The notes under the pieces were generated by a model that searched no databases, was not told the origin of the DNA, and saw only the letters and a program-made list of their open reading frames with translations. DNA of 11,109 nucleotides from Chloroflexota bacterium (GTDB lineage: Bacteria; Chloroflexota; Anaerolineae; Anaerolineales; Villigracilaceae). Every line of letters starts with the position of its first letter. Position 1 is the first letter of the stretch. Position numbers and translations under genes: made by a program. Shown piece after piece: positions 1 to 5,553 of the stretch. The stretch lies in the NCBI GenBank assembly GCA_021796315.1, contig JAJYOH010000146.1:1-11109 (forward strand), given 5' to 3'.

Positions 1-2
1 AA

Positions 3-101
3 ACGTGCACAGGTTTGGATATGTTGCTCGTGCGCGCAGACCAGGCATTATATGCCGCCAAACAAGCCGGGGGGAATCGAATCTCCATTTGGCAGGAATA
101 A
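3..101 (+). CDS. GGDEF domain protein, C-terminal end (cut by window edge)
   Basis: The frame beginning at base 3 is open from the window edge and ends at TAA 99-101. It reads ...LVRADQALYAAKQAGGNR and then ISIWQE, the usual last helix of a GGDEF (diguanylate cyclase) domain, in which 'RAD.ALY.AK..G.NR' is conserved just before the C terminus. The GGDEF signature and everything before it lie outside the window, so whether this protein is active cannot be judged. A complete cyclase with a very similar tail lies on the opposite strand at 1100-2188, so two GGDEF genes flank the beta-lactamase-like gene. The family assignment is fairly safe although only about 32 residues are visible. The next gene starts 95 bases downstream. 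Confidence 0.75.
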   Translation, partial: TCTGLDMLLVRADQALYAAKQAGGNRISIWQE

Positions 102-196
102 GACTCTCACATTAATTTCTTCTCCATGCTCTGAAGAGCAAATATTGAACCGCCTTGTTTATAACTATCCCGGCGCCGACCCAGTTAGTGAGGCCC

Positions 197-1006
197 ATGC
201 AAAAAGAGATTCAGGAATTAATTCAAGAAACAACAATTGCAAAAGTGGGATTGGCCGCGCGTGACTTTTCAACCAGCGAAGAAATCCTTATTAACCCGGA
301 TCTATCTTTTCATCCGGCCAGTACGATGAAGATATGCGTGATGATGGAGGTCTTTCATCAGGCGCGGCGGGGTTTGTTTTCGCTGGATAATCGGATAATG
401 GTCAGGAATGAATTTGCCAGCATTGCGGATGGAAGCGCGTACGGTTTGTCGATCGCAGACGACTCGGAGAAGGATCTATACAACCGCATCAGCCAGCCGC
501 TTCCAATCCGGGACCTGGTGCGGCTCATGATCACCCTCAGTTCCAACCTGGCGACGAACCTTCTCGTCGAACGCGTCACCCCGCAGCGGATAACCGCCTT
601 CATGCGCGATCTCGGCGCAGACAGTTTGATCGTCCGCCGCGGCGTGGAAGATGACAAGGCTTTCCAGCTTGGATTGAATAATGATTCCACCGCGCGCGGC
701 TTTATGAATATTTTGGTAAAGCTTGCAAAGCGTGAAGTTGTCTCGCCGCAAGATTCAGATGAGATGATCGAGATTCTAAGCCAACAACAATTCAACGAGA
801 TGATTCCAGCACAATTGCCGGCCGGTGTCCGCGTAGCGCACAAGACGGGCTGGAACGATGACCTGTATCACGATGCAGGGATCGTATATCCGTTGAATGA
901 AGAGCCGTTTATTTTGGTTATTCTGACACGAGGATGCAAAACTGAAAGTGAAGCACATACGCTGATCGCCTCATTGGCAAAGGCAATCTATGATAACTGG
1001 GAATAA
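197..1006 (+). CDS. Class A beta-lactamase-like serine hydrolase without signal peptide
   Basis: A protein of about 269 residues of the beta-lactamase2/class A fold. The three active-site elements are visible: S42-T-M-K45 (SxxK nucleophile motif), S115-S-N117 (the SDN box with Ser for Asp) and K216-T-G218 (KTG box). E151 in 'RRGVEDD' sits where the omega-loop Glu166 of true class A enzymes would be, but the usual RxExxxN context is weak. I chose ATG 197 because GTGAGG lies just upstream (short spacing) and the motif spacing fits; a TTG at 155 in the same frame would add 14 residues but has no ribosome binding site. No signal peptide or lipobox is visible with either start. That is unusual for a penicillin-degrading enzyme and suggests a cytoplasmic hydrolase of unknown substrate rather than a resistance gene. 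It converges with the minus-strand GGDEF gene across 93 bases in which I see no strong terminator. Confidence 0.8.
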   Translation: MQKEIQELIQETTIAKVGLAARDFSTSEEILINPDLSFHPASTMKICVMMEVFHQARRGLFSLDNRIMVRNEFASIADGSAYGLSIADDSEKDLYNRISQPLPIRDLVRLMITLSSNLATNLLVERVTPQRITAFMRDLGADSLIVRRGVEDDKAFQLGLNNDSTARGFMNILVKLAKREVVSPQDSDEMIEILSQQQFNEMIPAQLPAGVRVAHKTGWNDDLYHDAGIVYPLNEEPFILVILTRGCKTESEAHTLIASLAKAIYDNWE

Positions 1007-1099
1007 TTCCCGCCCGGAACCTTACTCCTTAAGTCGCTGTTTGCACTGACATTGGCATTCTTTACCTGCCATATATCGATTTTGTTCTGGACCGGAACT

Positions 1100-2188
1100 T
1101 TATTCCGTTGTCACCAGATTTTTACCGCCCTGCTTGGCAGAGTACAACGTATCGTCGGCGCGTTTGAGCCAATCCTCGGGCGATTCCTGCAGACGATACT
1201 CCGCCACGCCAAAACTGGCTGTGATCCTGCCGACGTGCTCGAGCGGGTGGGCGGCAATAGCTTGCCGCAGGCGCTCAGCCAATCTGCGCGCTTGAGCCGA
1301 GTCCGTTTGCGGCGTGATGATGAGAAACTCATCGCCGCCCCAACGCCCCAGCAAGTCGGGGATGCGTAAGAGTCTCCGGACGGTGCGGGCAACTTCTTTG
1401 AGCACGTAATCACCTGCCGCGTGTCCGTAGGTGTCGTTCACCCGTTTAAAATCATCCAGATCGAACATGATAATCGCAAGCGGCTGGCGATGCCGCGTTG
1501 CCCGGTTGCTCTCGCGGATGATCGTCTCGTCGAGTTCGCGCCGGTTGGCAATTTGGATGAGGCTGTCGGTGTGTGCCAGATGCGTCATCGTCTCCGCCAA
1601 TGTGCGCACTCGAACGTAATGCTCGTCCAAGTGCACGCTCACTATTACCAGGACGATGTACGCGGCGTTCGCCAGATAGAAGAGGCCCAGCGGATAGAGG
1701 CCCGCCACATCCCCACTCGACTGCCACTCCATTATGCTGTACATCAGCCCCAGAATCACAGTCGCCGCAAAGAAGACAAGCGAGCTGACCAACAAGCGGC
1801 GGGGGCTTCTAAAAAGAAACGCCAGGATGTAAACGAGCGGGACCCAATAGAGCAGGTCGGAGAACGCTGCCAGATGGTTGGAGCCAAGGACAGTTTCCGG
1901 CTCATAAAATTTCTCCAGCAGACTGAGGGCAGTTATCGCAAAGAGCGACAATTCGATCCAGACCAACGAGACCCAATTTCGCCATAGGGCAATGAACAGG
2001 CCCAGGCACAGGGCAGCTAAAATTGGGAAGAAATCCCGGTCGAAGGTCGTGGCTGTCCCGCTGCAGGTCTTGAACACCAAGCCGGTAAGGAGGATAAACA
2101 GACCGATGACCAGTACCCACAGGTAGATACGACGCTCGAGCGCGTGCAGCGACTCGACATTTTCAGTTGGTTTATTATTTTCCTGCAT
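1100..2188 (-). CDS. Membrane-anchored diguanylate cyclase (GGDEF)
   Basis: A 362-residue protein. Residues about 20-185 form a hydrophobic sensor region with five or six membrane segments (for example 22-39, 53-69, 73-91, 111-126, 132-150, 165-185). It resembles no named sensor domain that I can identify. A short linker leads into a GGDEF domain at about 200-362. Key residues are present: the metal-binding Asp in 'MFDLDDFKRVND' (about 242-251), the signature G284-G-D-E-F288, and an allosteric I-site R275-I-P-D278 exactly five residues before the signature. The enzyme should therefore make c-di-GMP from two GTP and be product-inhibited. The ATG overlaps the end of a degenerate HD-GYP reading frame by 14 bases (2175-2188), so the pair was once translationally coupled: a phosphodiesterase followed by a cyclase. 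With the upstream gene broken, expression of the cyclase may have changed. Confidence 0.93.
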   Translation of the reverse strand: MQENNKPTENVESLHALERRIYLWVLVIGLFILLTGLVFKTCSGTATTFDRDFFPILAALCLGLFIALWRNWVSLVWIELSLFAITALSLLEKFYEPETVLGSNHLAAFSDLLYWVPLVYILAFLFRSPRRLLVSSLVFFAATVILGLMYSIMEWQSSGDVAGLYPLGLFYLANAAYIVLVIVSVHLDEHYVRVRTLAETMTHLAHTDSLIQIANRRELDETIIRESNRATRHRQPLAIIMFDLDDFKRVNDTYGHAAGDYVLKEVARTVRRLLRIPDLLGRWGGDEFLIITPQTDSAQARRLAERLRQAIAAHPLEHVGRITASFGVAEYRLQESPEDWLKRADDTLYSAKQGGKNLVTTE

Positions 2189-2476
2189 CGCGTGAAGTTT
2201 GCTCCATCACCTGCAAGAACACTGGCGCCACAGTCGGATCGAAATGCGTTCCCGAAAGTGATCGAATGTGTTCGCGTACCTTCTCTTCGTCCCACGCTTT
2301 GCGATACGGACGGTCCGAACGCAGCGCGTCCCACACAACCGCGACGCGCAGAGGCGCGCCGCCACCAGAAGTAAAATCCCATCCTGGGCCGCTACAAACA
2401 GGCGGCGGTAACGAAACTCTGAATCTTTCAGGGATGGTTTGGTTAACGGCTCCACTTTCATGGCTCTACTCTTCAT
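2175..2476 (-). pseudogene. Collapsed PAS / HD-GYP regulator (internal deletion remnant)
   Basis: Two unrelated pieces are joined out of frame. From ATG 2474-2476 the minus strand reads a PAS-type opening, 'SEFRYRRLFVAAQDGILLL' (about residues 19-37). After about 2365 that frame turns into Arg/Cys-rich nonsense. In another frame, from about 2365 down to TAA 2175-2177, the sequence reads ...VWDALRSDRPYRKAW and on through SGTHFDP, the unmistakable C-terminal end of an HD-GYP c-di-GMP phosphodiesterase, followed by a short tail ending in DAGK. The HD and GYP catalytic motifs and most of the PAS domain are missing, so a large internal deletion fused the two ends. The stop overlaps the GGDEF start by 14 bases. 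A TATAAT-like box lies upstream at 2554-2559 (minus) with no convincing -35. The product, if any, is not functional. Confidence 0.8.
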
Positions 2477-2728
2477 AGAGAGTCAGATGCCTTTCTTGTG
2501 CTAACCGGCCACGCACCTCGAACGTACGAGTAAATAGACCGACACCTTGTTTTATTATAAACCATCCCCAGAGTTACATCCATCGGACGGGAGGTTAGGT
2601 ACGAGGCTGCTTGGGAGAGATTTTAAAGGTCAAGGAACAATGCAGGATGCAGCGCATGGGTTGCCGCTTCCATACAGCCTGTCCGTCTTCAGGAATATGG
2701 TCAGTTGCCCCGCTTTAAAGCGCATCAG
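2477..2728. other. Intergenic stretch without a recognisable gene
   Basis: Short open frames exist on both strands, but none shows family motifs together with a ribosome binding site. A TATAAT hexamer on the minus strand (2559 down to 2554) could be the -10 box of the old promoter of the collapsed PAS/HD-GYP gene, but no good -35 lies 16-18 bases upstream. A perfect 12-base palindrome, cgctttaaagcg, lies at 2711-2722, next to the terminator-like hairpin that follows. I see nothing else here. Confidence 0.4.
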
Positions 2729-2774
2729 AAAAACGCCTTTAGTCGTTTGATTACAGCAAAGCGGCTAAAGGCGT
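2729..2774 (-). terminator. Candidate intrinsic terminator (minus strand)
   Basis: Bases 2733-2745 (acgcctttagtcg) and 2762-2774 (cggctaaaggcgt) pair over 13 positions with one G-U wobble and a 16-base loop. Read on the minus strand the stem is followed by five T (complement of 2729-2733). A-rich sequence also lies on the other side of the stem, but on the plus strand this gives A, not T, so termination would act on minus-strand transcripts, for example those running out of infA about 400 bases upstream. The loop is long and the T-run short, so efficiency is uncertain. Confidence 0.45.
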
Positions 2775-2831
2775 AATAGAAAAAAAATGATCATTAAGTC
2801 GGAAAGCAACTTTCTGAAAAATTATTTCAGC

Positions 2832-2951
2832 AGGACTTACGCAGAATGATTTTTCTCTGCGAATTCTTGCTAATCAACGCGAATTGGTGGTTCGAAATTA
2901 GTGAAAATTTGTGTGAATTCGTGGATGGTTTTTGGGTTTTGCGTAAGTCCT
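2832..2951. repeat. MITE-like element, 120 bp, with 12-bp perfect inverted ends
   Basis: aggacttacgca at 2832-2843 is matched exactly by its reverse complement tgcgtaagtcct at 2940-2951, enclosing 96 bases with no open frame of note. Short terminal inverted repeats, small size and lack of a transposase gene are the hallmarks of a miniature element mobilised in trans. Inside is a degenerate array in which aattNgtg occurs four times (2882, 2896, 2906, 2916), each copy with a different base at N. No clear target-site duplication flanks the ends. On its right side it abuts a stranded zinc-ribbon coding tail, whose reading frame runs into the inverted repeat. The family of the parent transposon is not identified. 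Confidence 0.6.
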
Positions 2952-2954
2952 ATT

Positions 2955-3044
2955 CAATTCAGATGTGCAGTTGCGACAGCGGGTGGCCCTGATGGTTATG
3001 GTGGTAAGGCAATATGGGCATAACTTGGCTTTTTTGCAATTCGG
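2955..3044 (-). pseudogene. Stranded double-CxxC zinc-ribbon tail (MscL-like C terminus?)
   Basis: On the minus strand, in the frame opened after a TAG at 3045-3047, about 30 residues read PNCKKAKL, then CPYC, ten residues, then CRNC and TSEL. Two CxxC knuckles separated by ten residues and ending in 'CTSEL' form a small zinc ribbon. To my knowledge such tails occur at the C terminus of some MscL mechanosensitive channels and other membrane proteins. No start codon, membrane segment or remaining domain is present, and the frame runs on into the neighbouring MITE-like element without an original stop. I read it as the 3' remnant of a lost gene. The parent family is uncertain; the zinc-ribbon pattern itself is clear. 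Confidence 0.5.
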
Positions 3045-3076
3045 CTACGGATTTTCGCTGTCAAGCGAAAGTCCTG

Positions 3077-3152
3077 TCTTTTCAATAAAGCGGTGTGTGT
3101 GGGCGGGTTCGCCCGCAAAACACCCCACTTCCCCCTTCTTTTTGAGGAGATA
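3077..3152 (+). repeat. Dispersed palindromic repeat, copy A
   Basis: This 76-base segment is related along its whole length to 4893-4972 in the same orientation. It begins tcttttcaataaagcgg, has a GC-rich centre (here gcggg-ttcg-cccgc), then aaaacacccca, a C-run, and ends tttttgaggagata. Copy A has lost part of the left stem, so its hairpin is weaker than that of copy B. It lies just past the 3' end of infA and next to a small hairpin, tttcgct-gtca-agcgaaa (3053-3070). It is non-coding; the peptide read from the minus strand is conserved between copies only because the DNA is. Confidence 0.65.
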
Positions 3153-3183
3153 TGGATTTTTCATAAATGCAGATGGTGCAGAG

Positions 3184-3435
3184 CTATTCTTGAACAGGAG
3201 CGACAGGCGCATTTTTGCGCTGGCGAAAGGTAATGCGGCCGCGGGTAAGATCATAGGGTGACATTTCCACGGCCACACGATCTCCCAACAAAATACGAAT
3301 ATAATACTTGCGCATCTTGCCGGAAAGATATGCCAGAACTACATGGCCATTTTCAAGCTTAACACGGAACTGTGTCCCGGGCAAAGCCTCGATCACAACG
3401 CCATCTGCACGAATTTTGTCTTCCTCTTTAGCCAT
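3184..3435 (-). CDS. infA: Translation initiation factor IF-1
   Basis: An 83-residue protein matching bacterial IF-1 from end to end: an OB-fold with '[20 protein letters not shown]', '[14 protein letters not shown]' and '[12 protein letters not shown]'. IF-1 binds the A site of the 30S subunit during initiation together with IF-2 and IF-3. The usual length is about 72 residues; this one carries an extra tail of about 11 residues ([10 protein letters not shown]). The ATG at 3433-3435 has a good GGAG site about seven bases upstream. It lies 17 bases after rpsU on the same strand and is probably cotranscribed with it. The gene is away from its common home in the spc/alpha ribosomal protein operon. 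No strong terminator immediately follows. Confidence 0.97.
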   Translation of the reverse strand: MAKEEDKIRADGVVIEALPGTQFRVKLENGHVVLAYLSGKMRKYYIRILLGDRVAVEMSPYDLTRGRITFRQRKNAPVAPVQE

Positions 3436-3452
3436 ACATATCTCCTGTATTC

Positions 3453-3653
3453 CTACTCAGTCTCCTTGGTAAAGGAGCGCCGCTTAATACGGCGGATTGC
3501 TTTCTTCTTCTCCATGCGCCGCTGTTCGCTCTTGGAAACGAACCAGCGCTTGCGGCGAACCGTGCTCAAGATGCCGCTCTTGACGATTTTCTTGCGAAAA
3601 CGCTTAAGCAAACTATCCTGGCCTTCGCCAGAACGTAAAACAACCATTGCCAT
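3453..3653 (-). CDS. rpsU: Small ribosomal subunit protein bS21
   Basis: 66 residues, highly basic, with the bS21 pattern '[25 protein letters not shown]....RKRWF.SKSEQRR.KKK.A.RR'. bS21 sits on the platform of the 30S subunit near the anti-Shine-Dalgarno end of 16S rRNA and helps mRNA binding during initiation. The start at 3651-3653 is supported by a near-perfect AGGAGGTGA seven bases upstream, much stronger than for other genes here; an in-frame ATG two codons later is less well placed. It is first in a two-gene operon with infA, so two initiation-stage proteins are made together. The leader holds a terminator and a possible antiterminator, described separately. Confidence 0.96.
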   Translation of the reverse strand: MAMVVLRSGEGQDSLLKRFRKKIVKSGILSTVRRKRWFVSKSEQRRMEKKKAIRRIKRRSFTKETE

Positions 3654-3826
3654 TTAAGATTCACCTCCTTCCAAGTGTAGAATGAGTAAATAAAAAAACT
3701 CAGCCGATATACAGACTCGGCTGAGGGACGTGTAAGAAAAGAATAAGCAAGAAGACCCTACGATCAAAACGCTTCACACTCCTCGAATTGTCAACCAGAG
3801 AAATAAATCTCTCAACCGAACCAGCG
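3654..3826 (-). promoter_or_regulatory. rpsU-infA leader with mutually exclusive pairings
   Basis: The leader of about 170 nt runs from the predicted start of transcription to the rpsU ATG. The segment tcggttgag (3819 down to 3811, minus strand) is nearly identical to the 3' arm of the leader terminator. It can therefore pair over all nine positions (one G-U) with the terminator's 5' arm ctcagccga (3725 down to 3717), which would prevent termination. Part of that segment is also in a small local hairpin (agaga/tctct, 3797-3812), giving a possible three-way switch. No leader peptide with a ribosome binding site is visible, so the signal may be a protein (bS21 itself is an obvious guess) or another RNA-binding factor. 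This is an inference from complementarity only. Confidence 0.5.
3691..3725 (-). terminator. Intrinsic terminator inside the rpsU leader (attenuator)
   Basis: On the minus strand ctcagccga (3725 down to 3717) and tcggctgag (3707 down to 3699) form a perfect 9-bp stem with a 9-base loop, followed directly by seven T (complement of 3698-3692). This is a textbook intrinsic terminator. It lies after the rpsU promoter and about 20 bases before the rpsU ribosome binding site, so it can only be an attenuator of rpsU-infA or the end of a short leader RNA. Confidence 0.8.
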
Positions 3827-3832
3827 GACGAG

Positions 3833-3861
3833 ATTATACACGATTCAAGAAAGATTGCACA
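3833..3861 (-). promoter_or_regulatory. Probable sigma-70-type promoter of rpsU-infA
   Basis: A perfect TATAAT (-10) is read on the minus strand from 3838 to 3833, preceded directly by TG. The hexamer 17 bases upstream, tgtgca (3861 down to 3856), is a weak -35. Transcription would start near 3826. The position, upstream of the leader hairpins, fits a promoter for rpsU. Confidence 0.55.
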
Positions 3862-4016
3862 GGCTTTTCAGCCGAATGTCATCATCAGGGAAGTGCGGGG
3901 CACAAAGGCGCAACCCCCAAAAATTTCGTCTCTGAGCAATGAGTAAAAACAATTCCAGGAATTTGTGGATAACGTGTTTGCTGTGTCTGCCTCACAATTG
4001 TGCAGATCCTGCTTAA

Positions 4017-4045
4017 TTGACGCATCCCATCCTTGCATGTATAAT
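4017..4045 (+). promoter_or_regulatory. Sigma-70-type promoter of the signalling island
   Basis: TTGACG (4017-4022), a 17-base spacer, and TATAAT (4040-4045) form a near-consensus promoter. It reads toward the DUF4388 gene, whose ATG lies 40 bases past the -10 box. It is divergent from the rpsU promoter about 180 bases away. Confidence 0.8.
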
Positions 4046-4085
4046 CTTTTCACTGTCCCTGTATGGGGGCCTTTGTTGAGGAGCT

Positions 4086-4889
4086 ATGGCATTACGCGGC
4101 AATCTACGCGATTTCACAATTACCCAGTTGCTGAACCTGATCAATCTGGCGCAGAAGACCGGCACGCTGATCGTGGACGGGCCGACCGAGCAGGCGCATG
4201 TCTCTTTCCGCGACGGAAAGCTGGCTTATGCGCGCATCGGCAGGGAAGATGGCGGCCTGGCCTCGGTATTACATAGAGACAATAAACTTAACGCCAACCA
4301 GTATCGCACCATCTCCGAACGCGCCGGAAATATTTCGGATAAGGAACTCGGACTCCTGTTGATCAACGCCGGTTATGTTTCACAGGAAGACATTCTGCTC
4401 GATCTGCAGACTTATTTTACGGATATCATCCGCCGCCTCTTTACCTGGGTGGAGGGCTTCTTCCGTTTCGAGAACGATATCCTGCCCCCCGAAGACCGCA
4501 TCAATGTGCGGCTCGACCTTGAAAACATCATCATCGAAGGCTCGCGTCAACTGCGTGAGTGGGAACAACTGCAGGACGAAATCCCCAGCCTCGACCTGGC
4601 GCTCAAGTTTACCGCCCGCCCGATAACCAATCTTAGTCTGAGCATCGAGGAATGGCGCGTGGTCAAATTTATTGACCCGAAAAACTCGATGAAACAGATC
4701 GCCGCCGCGACCAAGTTAAATAACATGGAAATCCGCCGCATCGTGTACGGACTGCTCCAGGCGGGCCTGGTTGAGATGATCCGCCCGCAGAGTCTTCGGA
4801 ATCATGACGCCAGGAATTATGCGCCGCGGGACAAGGAAGAGCAAAAGGACTTGATCAATAAATTGATCGGGCGCATTCAGAAGGTGTAA
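4086..4889 (+). CDS. DUF4388 (PATAN-type) signalling adaptor protein
   Basis: 267 residues. The first roughly 110 form a DUF4388/PATAN domain, recognised by its opening 'ALRGNLRDFTITQLLNLINLAQKTGTLIVDG' pattern and 'VSFRDGKLAYARIG'. A middle helical region follows (about 85-160, with 'LGLLLINAGYVSQEDI'). The C-terminal part (about 175-250) has a winged-helix look: 'SIEEWRVVKFIDPKNSMKQIAAATKLNNMEIRRIVYGLLQAGLVEMI', although no DNA binding is proved. DUF4388 proteins commonly lie beside small GTPases and receiver proteins and are thought to act as interaction adaptors. The start is fixed by the domain's usual first residues and GAGGAG just before ATG (spacing of only two bases). The gene is first in a plus-strand set with the GTPase 116 bases downstream, the gap being filled by a palindromic repeat. 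Confidence 0.85.
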   Translation: MALRGNLRDFTITQLLNLINLAQKTGTLIVDGPTEQAHVSFRDGKLAYARIGREDGGLASVLHRDNKLNANQYRTISERAGNISDKELGLLLINAGYVSQEDILLDLQTYFTDIIRRLFTWVEGFFRFENDILPPEDRINVRLDLENIIIEGSRQLREWEQLQDEIPSLDLALKFTARPITNLSLSIEEWRVVKFIDPKNSMKQIAAATKLNNMEIRRIVYGLLQAGLVEMIRPQSLRNHDARNYAPRDKEEQKDLINKLIGRIQKV

Positions 4890-4892
4890 ACA

Positions 4893-4972
4893 TCTTTTCA
4901 ATAAAGCGGGGTGTTTTGGGCGGACGAAGCCCGCCCAAAACACCCCATTTCCCCCATCTTTTTGAGAAGATA
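4893..4972 (+). repeat. Dispersed palindromic repeat, copy B (16-bp perfect hairpin)
   Basis: ggggtgttttgggcgg (4908-4923) pairs exactly with 4931-4946 around a 7-base loop, giving one of the strongest hairpins in the window. An outer imperfect arm (tcttttcaa against ttgagaaga) extends it. The whole 80-base unit matches 3077-3152 in the same orientation. It starts three bases after the DUF4388 stop and ends about 20 bases before the ribosome binding site of the GTPase gene. No T-run directly follows the stem, so it is not a classic terminator. It may protect the upstream mRNA end or dampen read-through. Confidence 0.75.
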
Positions 4973-5005
4973 CAGTTGTAATTTGTTTTTGGAAGGACAG
5001 AAGTT

Positions 5006-5545
5006 ATGCAAATGGTCAAAATGGTGGTCACAGGCCCTTTCAGTGCTGGCAAGACCCAGTTCATTCAGTCTGTCAGTGAAATTGATGTGGTCGCGACCGA
5101 GCGAAAGATATCCGTCGAAGCCGAGCGGTTGGTCAAGGATGCCACGACGGTCGCCATGGATTTTGGACGCATCACAGTGGACCAAGACCTGGTCTTGTAT
5201 CTGTTCGGCACCCCCGGCCAGAAACGCTTCGACTTCATGTGGGAGATCCTGTCCGAAGGAATGCTCGGCTTCATCGTACTGGTTGACTCGACCCGCCCCG
5301 AAACCTTCCGCGAGGCGCGTTCGATCCTTGAAACCTTCCGCGCCTACGCGCCCACGCCTTTCGTCGTCGCCGCCAATAAGCAGGATAAGGACGATGCCTG
5401 GGAGCTTGACGATATGCGTCACGCCCTGCGGCTTGACCGAAAGACCAAGTTCCTGCCCTGCATCGCCACTAACAAGAAACAGGTCAAGGATGTTCTGCTT
5501 GAATTGCTGTACAGCATCCTGGCAGAAATGGAGTCGGGCAAGTAA
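5006..5545 (+). CDS. Small Ras-like GTPase of the MglA/COG2229 type
   Basis: 179 residues, a single G domain. The P-loop is G10-PFSA-G15-K-T17, the switch I Thr lies in 'DATTVAMDFG' (47-54), switch II is 'LFGTPGQKRF' (67-76), in which the usual DxxG Asp is replaced as is typical of this prokaryotic group, the NKxD box is N124-K-Q-D127, and the G5-like 'CIAT' is at 152-155. It should bind and slowly hydrolyse GTP as a molecular switch in the cytoplasm. Relatives such as MglA work with a Roadblock-domain GAP (MglB), but no Roadblock gene is in the window. ATG 5006 has GGAAGGA eight bases upstream. It sits between the DUF4388 adaptor and the V4R sensor, which suggests a common pathway. Confidence 0.92.
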   Translation: MQMVKMVVTGPFSAGKTQFIQSVSEIDVVATERKISVEAERLVKDATTVAMDFGRITVDQDLVLYLFGTPGQKRFDFMWEILSEGMLGFIVLVDSTRPETFREARSILETFRAYAPTPFVVAANKQDKDDAWELDDMRHALRLDRKTKFLPCIATNKKQVKDVLLELLYSILAEMESGK

Positions 5546-5553
5546 GCATCTAT

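Noticed and set aside
155..196. TTG start extending the beta-lactamase-like protein by 14 residues
   Set aside because: No ribosome binding site before TTG, and the extra residues are not a signal peptide. ATG 197 has GTGAGG upstream.
1421..1987. Plus-strand open frame of 188 codons
   Set aside because: Antisense to the confidently identified GGDEF protein; its Arg/Gln-rich product has no family pattern.
2547..2750. Small open frames in the intergenic region left of the MITE-like element
   Set aside because: No motifs, no convincing ribosome binding site, and overlap with the hairpin at 2733-2774.
2882..2923. aattNgtg array as a CRISPR or replication iteron array
   Set aside because: Units are 8 bases with irregular 10-14 base spacing, far too short for CRISPR, and no replication genes are nearby.
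2965..3261. Plus-strand open frame of 98 codons
   Set aside because: It crosses repeat copy A and the antisense of infA, with no ribosome binding site and no recognisable motif.
3766..3794. Second rpsU promoter with a perfect TTGACA (3794 down to 3789, minus strand)
   Set aside because: The only -10-like hexamer, tttgat, is 19 bases away and matches poorly; it would also lie inside the leader.
3797..3839. Leader peptide upstream of rpsU
   Set aside because: A short TTG-initiated frame can be read but has no ribosome binding site and no run of a single amino acid.
4893..4972. Repeat copy B as a standard intrinsic terminator after the DUF4388 gene
   Set aside because: The stem is very strong, but a C-rich stretch rather than a T-run follows on either strand.
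4898..5422. Minus-strand open frame of 174 codons over the GTPase gene
   Set aside because: It lies opposite a clear G domain; the part shared with 3045-3278 is only the palindromic repeat read as protein.
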